Source: Paenibacillus amylolyticus (GTDB lineage Bacteria; Bacillota; Bacilli; Paenibacillales; Paenibacillaceae). Taken from it: a stretch of 49,343 bases of DNA. The stretch covers positions 1-49,343 of the forward strand of contig NZ_RIAS01000026.1 of the NCBI RefSeq assembly GCF_003719335.1, read 5' to 3'. This document shows, piece after piece, positions 17,001 to 24,765 of this stretch (its first letter is position 1; each line of letters opens with the position of its first letter). The notes under the pieces are model-generated. The model saw nothing but the letters and a program-made list of their open reading frames with translations, did not search any database and was not told where the DNA came from. The position numbers and the translations under genes are program-made.

Positions 17001-17707
17001 CAACGATCAGTGAGATTGACGGTGTGGTTAAAGAGATTCGCGAAGCGAAAGATCGTCGTGAAATCGAAATTCAAGGCGAAGCAGAATCCAAAGTGTACTC
17101 TGTTACTTACGGTTCCCGTGTCCGCGTAAGCGAAGGCATGGAAATTGAAGCGGGTGACGAGTTGACAGACGGTTCTATCGACCCGAAAGAAATGTTGCGC
17201 ATTAAAGGCGTACGTGGCGTACAGAACTACATTTTGCAGGAAGTACAGCGCGTATACCGTAACCAGGGCGTAGAAATCAATGACAAACACGTTGAAGTTA
17301 TGATCCGTCAAATGTTGCGTAAAATCCGTATCGTTGATGCGGGAGATACAACGCTGTTGCCGGGATCATTTGTAGATACGCATGAGTATGAAAGAGCGAA
17401 CAAAATTGCGATTCTGAGTGATAAAGAGCCTGCGGTTGCAAAACCAATCTTGCTCGGTATTACAAAAGCATCCCTTGAAACAGACTCCTTCCTCTCTGCG
17501 GCATCGTTCCAAGAGACAACACGTGTACTGACAGATGCAGCGATCAAAGGTAAAGTCGATCAGTTGCTCGGTCTAAAGGAAAATGTTATCATCGGTAAGT
17601 TGATCCCTGCTGGTACGGGTATGAACCGTTACCGCAGTATCAAATTTGCTGAGCCTGAAGATGGCCAATCTTCTGTAGAAGAATTGGAGCCAGTTTCGGT
17701 AGACTAA
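14093..17707 (+). CDS. rpoC: RNA polymerase beta-prime subunit
   Basis: This 1204-residue subunit carries the active-site magnesium motif NADFDGDQMAVH (about residues 446-457), the N-terminal zinc ribbon (CHCGKYKRVRYKG with VVCDRCG) and the second zinc site (SCRASHGVCKKCYGRNL). The bridge-helix/trigger-loop region includes GEPGTQLTMRTFHTGG. The start TTG 14093 follows GGAGGGTTGCTCC and mirrors the TTG start I recall in B. subtilis. The 113-base gap after rpoB holds a GCTCCGGC-TTCG-GCTGGAGC hairpin without a T-run, probably an RNA stability or processing element. Confidence 0.97.
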   Translation: MLDVNNFEYMKIGLASPEKIRSWSRGEVKKPETINYRTLKPEKEGLFCEKIFGPTKDWECHCGKYKRVRYKGVVCDRCGVEVTRAKVRRERMGHIELAAPVSHIWYFKGIPSRMGLALDMSPRSLEEIIYFASYVVTDPGETPLEKKQLLSEKEYRSYREKYGYGFQAGMGAEAVKKLLQDLDVEKELEFLKEELRTAQGQRRNRAIKRLEVIEAFRNSGNNPEWMIMDVLPVIPPELRPMVQLDGGRFATSDLNDLYRRVINRNNRLKRLLDLGAPDIIVQNEKRMLQEAVDALIDNGRRGRPVTGPGNRPLKSLSHMLKGKQGRFRQNLLGKRVDYSGRSVIVVGPYLKMYQCGLPKDMALELFKPFVMKELVNKGLAHNIKSAKRKVERVSPEVWDVLEEVIKEHPVLLNRAPTLHRLGIQAFEPILVEGKAIRLHPLVCTAYNADFDGDQMAVHVPLSAEAQAEARILMLASGNILNPKDGKPVVTPSQDMVLGSYYLTMDNKEEKGTGMVLRTVNEAVSAYQRGTAGLHARVAIPVRALGKTSFTEEQQKGMLLTTVGKIIFNEIFPASFPYINDATRANLYQGTADHSFVYEKGADLREAIMNAPQAGGVGKEYLGSIIARCFEIYHTTETAVILDKIKQLGFTYSTRAGITVAVSDVVVPPEKFEILRQSEDKAQIVTNQYRRGLITNEERYDRIIDIWSKSKDDITDILMKSMDRYNSIMMMVDSKARGNKSQITQLGGMRGLMANPSGRIIELPIKSNFREGLTVLEYFISTHGARKGLADTALRTADSGYLTRRLVDVAQDVIVREDDCGTDKGFTVSRIQDGKEVIEDLYDRIEGRYCFETVRHPETKEIIAGRNELIDSDKAEAIIKAGVTKLQIRSVLSCRASHGVCKKCYGRNLATGKHVEIGEAVGIIAAQSIGEPGTQLTMRTFHTGGVAGDDITQGLPRIQELFEARNPKGQATISEIDGVVKEIREAKDRREIEIQGEAESKVYSVTYGSRVRVSEGMEIEAGDELTDGSIDPKEMLRIKGVRGVQNYILQEVQRVYRNQGVEINDKHVEVMIRQMLRKIRIVDAGDTTLLPGSFVDTHEYERANKIAILSDKEPAVAKPILLGITKASLETDSFLSAASFQETTRVLTDAAIKGKVDQLLGLKENVIIGKLIPAGTGMNRYRSIKFAEPEDGQSSVEELEPVSVD

Positions 17708-17906
17708 GATAGATTTCCTCTTTCTTAGGAATTAAAGAATGTGTATGTCAGGAAGCGACGTTTGTAATATCCAAGCGGACGAATCCTGATGTACACAAAC
17801 TTTATAAAAACTTTTTGAAATAACATTGACAAATGCTTGCGCTAGATGATAATATATCAAAGGTGCGTGGGCAGCTGATTGTAATTGGTCCTATTCGGAG
17901 GAATGT
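17708..17906 (+). other. rpoC-rplGB spacer with long inverted repeat and promoter
   Basis: GTGTATGTCAGGA (17741-17753) is nearly complementary to TCCTGATGTACAC (17784-17796). No T-run follows, so I see no classic terminator for rpoBC. A promoter for the next unit lies at 17826-17853. Confidence 0.45.
17826..17853 (+). promoter_or_regulatory. SigA promoter of rplGB-rpsLG-fusA-tuf
   Basis: TTGACA (17826-17831) and GATAAT (17848-17853) are separated by 16 bases. The start would fall about 45 bases before the rplGB start codon. Confidence 0.6.
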
Positions 17907-18158
17907 ATGATGTCTAATGAAAAAGGCTTGCAAGATGCTCATGTCAAGATTGGTACCAAACAGACCATGCGGACAGTGCAGACAGGGATGGCTTCAGAAG
18001 TCTATGTCGCAGAAGATAGTGATCCGCAGCTCACTTCCAAAATCATTGCTTTGTGTGAACAACACAATGTGAAGTACACGAAAGTGGACACTATGAAAAA
18101 TCTCGGCAAAGCGTGCGGGATTGGAGTGGGAGCAGCGATGGCTGCTGTCGTAAAATGA
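17907..18158 (+). CDS. rplGB: L7Ae-family K-turn RNA-binding protein (YbxF/RplGB type)
   Basis: This 83-residue protein is of the L7Ae/L30e/S12e fold. Relatives in Bacillus (YbxF) bind kink-turn RNAs, but their physiological target is not settled. Family features are the TGMASEVYVAEDSDPQLTSKI segment and the glycine-rich KACGIGVGAAMAAVV end that contacts the K-turn. It sits between rpoC and rpsL, as ybxF does in B. subtilis. ATG 17907 and ATG 17910 are both possible; GGAGG ends 5 and 8 bases before them respectively. Kink-turns such as the one expected in the T-box leader are conceivable ligands, but that is speculation. Confidence 0.85.
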   Translation: MMSNEKGLQDAHVKIGTKQTMRTVQTGMASEVYVAEDSDPQLTSKIIALCEQHNVKYTKVDTMKNLGKACGIGVGAAMAAVVK

Positions 18159-18308
18159 TACGGTAAGGAACGTTTTTGTCCGAGAACATTTAAGGATTCT
18201 CCAAGGCAAAAACTTTTCATTTGTCTTTTTATGAACCGCCTGGGTCTGTGGGCTTAGATAAAGGTTTGTAAAGAAACATTAATAATTGAGGAAGGGGGTG
18301 GCAATCAC

Positions 18309-18731
18309 ATGCCAACTATTAACCAACTGGTTCGTAAAGGACGTCAAGCTAAAGTTGAAAAGTCAAAATCACCAGCTTTGCAAAAAGGGTTCAACGCTTT
18401 GAAACGTGAATCCACTAACATCAGTGCCCCACAAAAACGTGGTGTCTGCACTCGTGTAGGTACAATGACGCCTCGTAAACCGAACTCTGCACTTCGTAAA
18501 TATGCCCGTGTTCGTTTGACGAACCGTCTCGAGGTAACTGCTTATATCCCGGGAATTGGACATAACCTTCAAGAGCACAGTGTGGTATTGATCCGTGGAG
18601 GTAAAGTAAAAGACCTTGCAGGGGTTCGTTATCACATCGTTCGTGGAGCTCTCGATACTGCAGGTGTTAACAACCGTATGCAAGCTCGTTCTAAATACGG
18701 CGCGAAACGTCCAAAAGCTAAAAAAGCCTAA
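18309..18731 (+). CDS. rpsL: Ribosomal protein S12
   Basis: This 140-residue protein of the decoding centre of the 30S subunit starts at ATG 18309 behind GAAGGGGG. The conserved loops that touch the decoding site are GTMTPRKPNSALRKYAR and RGGKVKDLAGVRYH. Two positions are unusual. The residue aligned with E. coli Lys42 (Lys43 with Met) is Arg56 here, and the nearly invariant proline in KDLPGVRYH is Ala104. In other bacteria the Lys-to-Arg change gives streptomycin resistance, so intrinsic tolerance is possible (inference). It is followed by rpsG, fusA and tuf, the str operon. Confidence 0.97.
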   Translation: MPTINQLVRKGRQAKVEKSKSPALQKGFNALKRESTNISAPQKRGVCTRVGTMTPRKPNSALRKYARVRLTNRLEVTAYIPGIGHNLQEHSVVLIRGGKVKDLAGVRYHIVRGALDTAGVNNRMQARSKYGAKRPKAKKA

Positions 18732-18817
18732 TTATGATAAGCAGATTGCCTGAAAGCCTTCTGGCTTAGGTCTAGAAGGTACAGGAACTGCTGAACAAGA
18801 AAGAAAGGGGGATATCC

Positions 18818-19288
18818 ATGCCACGCAAAGGTCCAGTTACGAAAAGAGACGTGTTGCCAGATCCGGTATACAACTCCAAGTTGGTTACTCGTTTGATCAA
18901 CCGCATCATGCTCGACGGAAAACGCGGTGTTGCTCAAAGTATTCTGTATAATGCGTTCAAGTTGATTCAAGAACGTACGGGTAATGACCCGATGGAAGTA
19001 TTTGAAGCAGCAATTAAAAATATCATGCCAGTCCTGGAAGTTAAAGCTCGCCGTGTCGGCGGTTCCAACTACCAAGTACCAATCGAGGTAAAACCAGAGA
19101 GACGTACTTCTTTGGGATTACGTTGGCTCGTGAACTACTCCCGCAACCGCGGTGAGAAAACAATGGAAGAGCGTTTGGCGGCTGAGATCATCGACGCTTC
19201 CAACAACACAGGCGCTTCCGTTAAAAAACGTGAAGATACGCACAAAATGGCTGAAGCGAACAAAGCGTTTGCTCACTACCGTTGGTAG
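18818..19288 (+). CDS. rpsG: Ribosomal protein S7
   Basis: This 156-residue protein nucleates assembly of the 30S head by binding the 3' domain of 16S rRNA, and it lies beside the E site. The family text is complete, from MPRKGPVTKRDVLPDPVY through NIMPVLEVKARRVGGSNYQV to MAEANKAFAHYRW. It has the usual length for Gram-positive S7. In E. coli S7 is the translational repressor of the str operon; whether this holds here cannot be seen. The ribosome site AAGAAAGGGGG precedes ATG 18818. Confidence 0.97.
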   Translation: MPRKGPVTKRDVLPDPVYNSKLVTRLINRIMLDGKRGVAQSILYNAFKLIQERTGNDPMEVFEAAIKNIMPVLEVKARRVGGSNYQVPIEVKPERRTSLGLRWLVNYSRNRGEKTMEERLAAEIIDASNNTGASVKKREDTHKMAEANKAFAHYRW

Positions 19289-19336
19289 GATTCAGTTCAC
19301 AAAAATAAACTTCAATTTTGAAGGGAGACCCATTTC

Positions 19337-21415
19337 ATGGCTAGAGAGTTCTCCTTGAAAAATACACGTAATATCGGGATCATGGCTCATATTGATGCGG
19401 GTAAAACCACGACAACTGAGCGGATCTTGTTTTACACAGGACGTACGCACAAAATCGGTGAAGTTCACGAAGGCGCTGCGACAATGGACTGGATGGAACA
19501 GGAGCAGGAGCGCGGAATTACGATTACATCCGCTGCGACTACCGCTGCTTGGAAAGGTCACCGCGTAAATATCATTGATACCCCGGGACACGTTGACTTC
19601 ACTGTTGAAGTTGAACGTTCCCTTCGTGTATTGGACGGAGCAGTAGGTGTATTCAGTGCGAAAGAAGGCGTTGAGCCTCAGTCTGAAACTGTATGGAGAC
19701 AGGCTGATAAGTACGGCGTACCTCGTATCGCATATGTAAACAAAATGGATATCATCGGTGCTGACTTCTTGAACGTTGTATCTGACATGCGTGATCGCCT
19801 TCAAGCGAACGCTGTTGCGATTCAACTTCCAATCGGTGCTGAAAATGATTTCAAAGGTATCATCGATATCGTTGCACAACGGGCTCATATGTACAAAGAT
19901 GACCTGGGACAAGATATTGAAGAAACCGAAATTCCTGCAGAGTTTGCAGACCAAGTTGAAGAACTGCGTAACGAGCTCATTGAGCGCGTTGCAGAGCTGG
20001 ATGAAGAATTGACAATGAAATACCTGGAAGGCGAAGAGATCACAGTTGATGAGATCAAAGGCGCTCTCCGTAAAGGTGTAGTAGAAGTTAAAATTTTCCC
20101 AGTTATCTGTGGTTCATCATACCGTAACAAAGGTGTTCAACTGATGTTGGACGCTGTTATCGATTACTTGCCAGCTCCAACCGATGTTCCTTCTATCACT
20201 GGACACCTTGAAGATGGAACTGAAACGGTTCGTAAGTCTTCCGATGAAGAGCCATTCTCTGCATTGGCCTTCAAAATCATGACTGACCCTTACGTTGGTA
20301 AATTGACATTCTTCCGCGTATATTCCGGCGTACTTCAATCCGGATCTTATGTATTGAATGCAACTAAAAACAAACGTGAGCGTATCGGTCGTATCCTTCA
20401 AATGCACGCAAACAGCCGTCAAGAAATCACTGAAGTTTACTCTGGTGATATCGCAGCAGCGGTTGGTTTGAAAGATACAGGTACAGGTGATACACTATGT
20501 GATGAGAAACACCCGGTTATCCTGGAATCGATGAATTTCCCTGATCCGGTAATCGAAATCGCTGTTGAACCTAAAACCAAAGCTGACCAAGATAAAATGG
20601 GTGTAGCTCTCGGTAAGTTGACGGAAGAGGATCCAACTCTTCGCGCTCATACTGACGAAGAAACAGGCCAAACAATCTTGGCGGGTATGGGTGAGCTTCA
20701 CCTTGATATCATCATCGACCGTATGCGTCGTGAGTTCAAGGTGGACACTACTGTGGGTAAACCACAAGTAGCTTACCGCGAAACATTCCGTGCTCCAGCG
20801 CGCGTTGAAGGTAAATTCGTACGTCAATCCGGTGGTCGTGGCCAATACGGTCACGTATGGGTTGAATTCGAACCTCTCGAGCCGGGTACAGGCAGCCAGT
20901 TCGAAAGTAAGGTTGTCGGTGGTTCCGTACCAAGAGAATACATTCAACCTGCACTGGCAGGGATTGAAGAGCAAATGAAAAACGGCGTTATCGCAGGCTT
21001 TCCGCTTGTAGACGTTAAGGCTACTATCGTAGACGGATCTTACCATGATGTCGATTCCAACGAGATGGCATTTAAAATTGCCGGATCAATGGCGCTGAAA
21101 GCAGCGAAAGACAAATGTAGTCCAGTTCTGCTTGAGCCTATCATGAAAGTAGAAGTAACTGTTCCAGAAGAGTACATGGGTGACGTAATGGGTATGTTGA
21201 ATTCCCGTCGTGGCCGCATTGAAGGTATGGATTCCCGTAGTGGAGCTCAAATCATCCGTGCTAAGGTACCTCTCTCTGAGATGTTTGGTTACTCTACAAC
21301 TCTTCGTTCCGGTACTCAAGGACGCGGCGTGTTCTCCATGGAACTCTCTCACTATGAAGAAGTCCCTAAGAGCATCGCTGAAGAGATCGTTGCCAAAACA
21401 AAAGGCACCGAGTAG
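19337..21415 (+). CDS. fusA: Elongation factor G
   Basis: This 692-residue translocase GTPase moves tRNA and mRNA through the ribosome and helps recycle ribosomes. G-domain motifs are G1 AHIDAGKTTTTERILFYTG, G3 DTPGHVDF and G4 NKMD; domain IV begins near GGRGQYGHVWVEFEPLE, and domain V closes with EMFGYSTTLRSGTQGRG. It is the canonical str-operon EF-G with the full five-domain layout. The gap to tuf (95 bases) holds a very long inverted repeat. Confidence 0.97.
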   Translation: MAREFSLKNTRNIGIMAHIDAGKTTTTERILFYTGRTHKIGEVHEGAATMDWMEQEQERGITITSAATTAAWKGHRVNIIDTPGHVDFTVEVERSLRVLDGAVGVFSAKEGVEPQSETVWRQADKYGVPRIAYVNKMDIIGADFLNVVSDMRDRLQANAVAIQLPIGAENDFKGIIDIVAQRAHMYKDDLGQDIEETEIPAEFADQVEELRNELIERVAELDEELTMKYLEGEEITVDEIKGALRKGVVEVKIFPVICGSSYRNKGVQLMLDAVIDYLPAPTDVPSITGHLEDGTETVRKSSDEEPFSALAFKIMTDPYVGKLTFFRVYSGVLQSGSYVLNATKNKRERIGRILQMHANSRQEITEVYSGDIAAAVGLKDTGTGDTLCDEKHPVILESMNFPDPVIEIAVEPKTKADQDKMGVALGKLTEEDPTLRAHTDEETGQTILAGMGELHLDIIIDRMRREFKVDTTVGKPQVAYRETFRAPARVEGKFVRQSGGRGQYGHVWVEFEPLEPGTGSQFESKVVGGSVPREYIQPALAGIEEQMKNGVIAGFPLVDVKATIVDGSYHDVDSNEMAFKIAGSMALKAAKDKCSPVLLEPIMKVEVTVPEEYMGDVMGMLNSRRGRIEGMDSRSGAQIIRAKVPLSEMFGYSTTLRSGTQGRGVFSMELSHYEEVPKSIAEEIVAKTKGTE

Positions 21416-21476
21416 TTTTCTCACACTGAATGCTTGTGCTTGAAACCTGGTTTGAAGCACTGCATTCAGTGAAAAC
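21416..21476 (+). repeat. Long inverted repeat in the fusA-tuf spacer
   Basis: CACTGAATGC (21424-21433) pairs perfectly with GCATTCAGTG (21462-21471). Inside it, GTGCTTGAAACC (21436-21447) pairs with GGTTTGAAGCAC with one mismatch, and outside, GTTTTC can pair with GAAAAC. The total is close to 28 pairs. No T-run follows. Confidence 0.75.
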
Positions 21477-21510
21477 ATAAAATTATAAATTTTAAGGAGG
21501 CCACGTTCAA

Positions 21511-22701
21511 ATGGCAAAGGCTAAATACGAACGTAATAAACCACACGTTAACATTGGTACTATTGGTCACGTCGATCATGGTAAAACAACTCTGACTGCT
21601 GCAATCACAACTGTATTGTCTAAAACTTACGGTGGTGCGGCAATTGCTTTTGATCAAATCGATAAAGCTCCAGAAGAGCGCGAGCGCGGTATCACAATCT
21701 CAACTTCACACGTTGAGTATGAAACTGACACTCGTCACTACGCTCACGTAGACTGCCCAGGTCACGCCGACTATGTTAAAAACATGATCACTGGCGCGGC
21801 ACAAATGGACGGAGCTATCCTGGTAGTATCCGCAGCTGACGGCCCAATGCCACAAACTCGTGAGCACATCTTGCTCTCCCGTCAAGTAGGCGTACCTTAC
21901 ATTGTTGTTTTCTTGAACAAATGTGATATGGTTGAAGACGAAGAGTTGTTGGAACTGGTTGAGATGGAAGTTCGCGACCTTCTTAACGAATACGAGTTCC
22001 CAGGTGATGACACTCCAATCACTCGTGGATCCGCTCGTGAAGCTCTGCAAAACCCTGATGGTGAGTGGGCTCAAAAAATCGTTGAGATGTTCAAAGAAAT
22101 CGACACTTACATCCCACTGCCTGAACGTCAAACTGACAAGCCTTTCTTGATGCCTGTCGAGGACGTATTCTCCATCACTGGTCGTGGTACCGTTGCTACA
22201 GGTCGTGTAGAGCGTGGTACTGTTAAAGTCGGCGAAGAGATCGAGATCGTTGGTATCACTGAAGAAACTAAAAAATCCGTAGTTACGGGCGTTGAGATGT
22301 TCCGTAAATTGTTGGATTCCGCACAAGCGGGTGACAACATCGGTGCATTGTTGCGTGGTGTTGACCGTACTCAAATCGAGCGTGGTCAAGTACTTGCTAA
22401 ACCAGCATCTGTTAAACCACACACAGAATTCACTGCTCAAATCTACGTTTTGACTAAAGAAGAGGGTGGCCGTCACAAGCCTTTCTTCACTGGATACCGT
22501 CCACAGTTCTACTTCCGTACAACTGACGTAACGGGTATCATCAACTTGCCAGAAGGCACTGAAATGGTAATGCCTGGTGACAACATCACGGTTACTGTTC
22601 AACTGATTTCTCCTATCGCGATCGAAGAAGGAACTAAGTTCTCTATTCGTGAAGGTGGACGTACAGTTGGTGCGGGTTCCGTAGCATCGATCCAAAAATA
22701 A
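21511..22701 (+). CDS. tuf: Elongation factor Tu
   Basis: This 396-residue GTPase delivers aminoacyl-tRNA to the ribosome. Motifs are G1 GHVDHGKTTLTAAI, G3 DCPGHADYVKNM and G4 NKCDM; domain 2 shows GRGTVATGRVERG, and domain 3 shows GGRHKPFFTGYRPQFYFR. The codon choice looks highly optimised (many CGT, GGT, GAA). Only one tuf is visible in this window. It ends with a 7-base-pair hairpin at the stop codon and a strong terminator 70 bases later. Kirromycin- and pulvomycin-contact regions show nothing unusual by eye. Confidence 0.97.
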   Translation: MAKAKYERNKPHVNIGTIGHVDHGKTTLTAAITTVLSKTYGGAAIAFDQIDKAPEERERGITISTSHVEYETDTRHYAHVDCPGHADYVKNMITGAAQMDGAILVVSAADGPMPQTREHILLSRQVGVPYIVVFLNKCDMVEDEELLELVEMEVRDLLNEYEFPGDDTPITRGSAREALQNPDGEWAQKIVEMFKEIDTYIPLPERQTDKPFLMPVEDVFSITGRGTVATGRVERGTVKVGEEIEIVGITEETKKSVVTGVEMFRKLLDSAQAGDNIGALLRGVDRTQIERGQVLAKPASVKPHTEFTAQIYVLTKEEGGRHKPFFTGYRPQFYFRTTDVTGIINLPEGTEMVMPGDNITVTVQLISPIAIEEGTKFSIREGGRTVGAGSVASIQK

Positions 22702-22728
22702 TTTGGCTTTTGCCAAATGAGTATAAGC

Positions 22729-22768
22729 AACAGTGTACTGTAACGAGTAACATTGTATTGTAACGAAG
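22729..22768 (+). repeat. Two-copy tandem 20-base repeat after tuf
   Basis: AACAGTGTACTGTAACGAG (22729) is repeated as AACATTGTATTGTAACGAA (22749), with 16 of 19 bases identical. It lies between the hairpin at the tuf stop (22701-22718) and the terminator. Confidence 0.6.
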
Positions 22769-22774
22769 CTTCGG

Positions 22775-22815
22775 AAGAGTTCTTTATCCGACATCGGATA
22801 AAGAACTCTTTTATT
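22775..22815 (+). terminator. Strong terminator after tuf
   Basis: A perfect 16-base-pair stem, AAGAGTTCTTTATCCG (22775-22790) and its complement (22795-22810), has an ACAT loop and a T-rich tail. It ends the str operon. Confidence 0.9.
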
Positions 22816-23134
22816 ATGTTAACGTTTCGGAACCTGCGTCATCTAAAATGAACAAAATTCATCTTATAGATTGATAGGTTAGGCAGCCTGGATATTGGGG
22901 AGAACATTGTACTAAACAGAGTCAATTCTTTTGAAAAGACCAGTTTAAATGTTTTTTTTAAATATGCTTGCAATATGCCCATCTTTTCTATATAATAATG
23001 AATGTTGTTCTTGTGACGTTGCGATGATGTGAGAGGTTACTGACACACCCGGCCCCTTTGCCATGGGAGAGTGGTTAGAAAATTTTCACGGAGTATGTCC
23101 GATAAAAAATTGGGCGATAGAAGGAGGGACTAAA
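22816..23134 (+). other. Promoter and leader region of the S10 cluster
   Basis: No gene is seen. The stretch holds the S10 promoter (22968-22996) and a leader of about 130 bases with GAGAGGTTACTGACACACCC near 23030 and GGCCCCTTTGCCATGGGA near 23051. From memory, a similar block precedes rpsJ in other Bacillales. The frame open from 23063 into rpsJ is not a plausible N-terminus. Confidence 0.5.
22968..22996 (+). promoter_or_regulatory. SigA promoter of the S10-spc-alpha cluster
   Basis: TTGCAA (22968-22973) and a consensus TATAAT (22991-22996) are separated by 17 bases. It is the only clear promoter before an array of about 30 genes. Confidence 0.75.
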
Positions 23135-23443
23135 ATGGCAAAGCAAAAAATTCGTATTCGTTTGAAAGCTTACGACCACAGAATTCTTGATCAATCCGCG
23201 GAGAAAATCGTTGAAACAGCAAAACGTTCGGGTGCAGGTGTATCCGGTCCGATTCCGCTTCCTACTGAAAAACAAATCATTACTATTCTTCGTGCGGTGC
23301 ACAAGTACAAGGATTCTCGGGAGCAATTCGAGCAACGCACTCATAAGCGTTTGATCGATATCGTTAACCCGACTCCACAAACTGTGGATGCCTTGATGCG
23401 CTTGGATCTGCCGTCCGGTGTAGATATCGAAATTAAATTGTAA
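23135..23443 (+). CDS. rpsJ: Ribosomal protein S10 (NusE)
   Basis: This 102-residue protein is part of the 30S head and, as NusE, of the antitermination complex with NusB that acts on rRNA leaders. ATG 23135 follows AAGGAGGGAC and gives the standard length, ending PSGVDIEIKL. The long loop region SGPIPLPTEKQIITILRA, inserted into the 30S head, is present. In-frame ATG codons upstream (23063) lie in the leader and are rejected. It is the first gene of the S10 cluster. Confidence 0.97.
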   Translation: MAKQKIRIRLKAYDHRILDQSAEKIVETAKRSGAGVSGPIPLPTEKQIITILRAVHKYKDSREQFEQRTHKRLIDIVNPTPQTVDALMRLDLPSGVDIEIKL

Positions 23444-23491
23444 TATATAGCAATAAAACAAGACCACGTATAAAGGAAAAGAGGTGTCAAC

Positions 23492-24115
23492 ATGAAAGGT
23501 ATCTTAGGAAAAAAACTTGGAATGACTCAAGTGTTTACCGCTGAAGGTAACGTAGTTCCAGTAACGGTTATCGAAGCAGGTCCTTGTGTTGTTTTACAAA
23601 AGAAAGATATTGAGAACGATGGCTACGAAGCAGTTCAAATCGGTTTCTCCGATAAGAAAGAGAAAAATGCTAACAAGCCAGAAGCAGGACACGCTAAAAA
23701 AGCGAATACTGCACCTAAGCGCTACGTTCGTGAGCTTCGCGGCATCAACATCGCGGAATATGAAGTTGGCCAAGAATTGAAAGCTGACATTTTCGCTGAA
23801 GGCGAGTTCGTTGACGTAACAGGTATTTCTAAGGGTAAAGGTTTTGCCGGCGTTATCAAACGTTGGGGACAAAGCACTGGACCTATGTCACACGGTTCGC
23901 GTTACCACCGTGGCCCAGGTTCGATGGGTTCGATCCAAGCTAACCGCGTTCCTAAAGGCAAACGCCTGCCAGGACACATGGGACATGATACGGTTACAAT
24001 CCAACGTCTTGAGGTTGTTAAAGTAGACGCTGAACGTAACGTGATCCTCGTGAAAGGTTCCATTCCTGGACCGAAGAACAGTCTTGTAAAAGTCAAAGAA
24101 ACGGTGAAAAAATAA
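23492..24115 (+). CDS. rplC: Ribosomal protein L3
   Basis: This 207-residue early-assembly protein of the 50S subunit has an extended loop reaching the peptidyl transferase centre. The family signatures are ILGKKLGMTQVFTAEG at the N-terminus and MSHGSRYHRGPGSMG followed by KGKRLPGHMG in the loop, where changes can give linezolid or tiamulin resistance. No such change is obvious here. It follows rpsJ by 48 bases with AAAAGAGGTG. Confidence 0.97.
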   Translation: MKGILGKKLGMTQVFTAEGNVVPVTVIEAGPCVVLQKKDIENDGYEAVQIGFSDKKEKNANKPEAGHAKKANTAPKRYVRELRGINIAEYEVGQELKADIFAEGEFVDVTGISKGKGFAGVIKRWGQSTGPMSHGSRYHRGPGSMGSIQANRVPKGKRLPGHMGHDTVTIQRLEVVKVDAERNVILVKGSIPGPKNSLVKVKETVKK

Positions 24116-24141
24116 CCACTAGAAGAAAGGAGGAACACAAA

Positions 24142-24765
24142 ATGCCAAAAGTATCAGTTTACAATGTAGATGGTAGCCAAGTAGGTGAAGTTGAACTGAA
24201 TGATGCGGTATTCGGTATTGAGCCGAATCAACACGTTCTGTACGATGCAGTTCTTATGCAACGCGCTTCCCTTCGTCAAGGTACCCACAAAGTAAAAGGA
24301 CGTTCTGAAGTACGTGGCGGTGGACGTAAGCCTTGGAAACAAAAAGGTACAGGTCGCGCTCGTCAAGGTTCGATTCGTTCTCCACAATGGAAAGGCGGCG
24401 GTATCGTATTTGGTCCAACTCCACGGAGCTATGCGTACAAACTGCCTAAGAAAGTTCGCCGTCTGGCGATCAAATCTGCCCTTTCATCCAAAGTGCAAGA
24501 CAATGACATTATCGTTTTGGACGCTCTGACATTGAGCTCGCCTAAAACTAAAGAATTTGCAGCTATCTTGAATAATCTTAAAGTAGGCCGCAAAGCTTTG
24601 ATCGTAGCACCTAGCTATGATGATAATGTAGCTCTTTCCGCACGGAATATTCCTGGCGTGAAATTCGTAGCTGCTGACGGCATTAATGTTCTTGACGTGC
24701 TTGGGCACGACAAACTGATCATTACGAAAGAAGCAGTTCAGAAGGTAGAGGAGGTGCTCGCGTAA
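24142..24765 (+). CDS. rplD: Ribosomal protein L4
   Basis: This 207-residue 50S protein has a loop that lines the peptide exit tunnel with L22. The loop bears the pattern KVKGRSEVRGGGRKPWKQKG and TGRARQGSIRSPQWKGGG, with no deletion of the kind linked to macrolide resistance. In E. coli L4 represses its own S10 operon; in Bacillus this is reported not to work in the same way, and no E. coli-like leader is seen. The stop overlaps the rplW start by one base (TAATG), suggesting coupling. Confidence 0.97.
   Translation: MPKVSVYNVDGSQVGEVELNDAVFGIEPNQHVLYDAVLMQRASLRQGTHKVKGRSEVRGGGRKPWKQKGTGRARQGSIRSPQWKGGGIVFGPTPRSYAYKLPKKVRRLAIKSALSSKVQDNDIIVLDALTLSSPKTKEFAAILNNLKVGRKALIVAPSYDDNVALSARNIPGVKFVAADGINVLDVLGHDKLIITKEAVQKVEEVLA

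Noticed and set aside
21706..22794. 362-codon antisense frame opposite tuf
   Set aside because: Mirror of optimised tuf codons; no independent signals.
23063..23134. Longer S10 start with 24 extra residues
   Set aside because: S10 is 102 residues from ATG 23135, which has AAGGAGGG; the extension lies in the leader.
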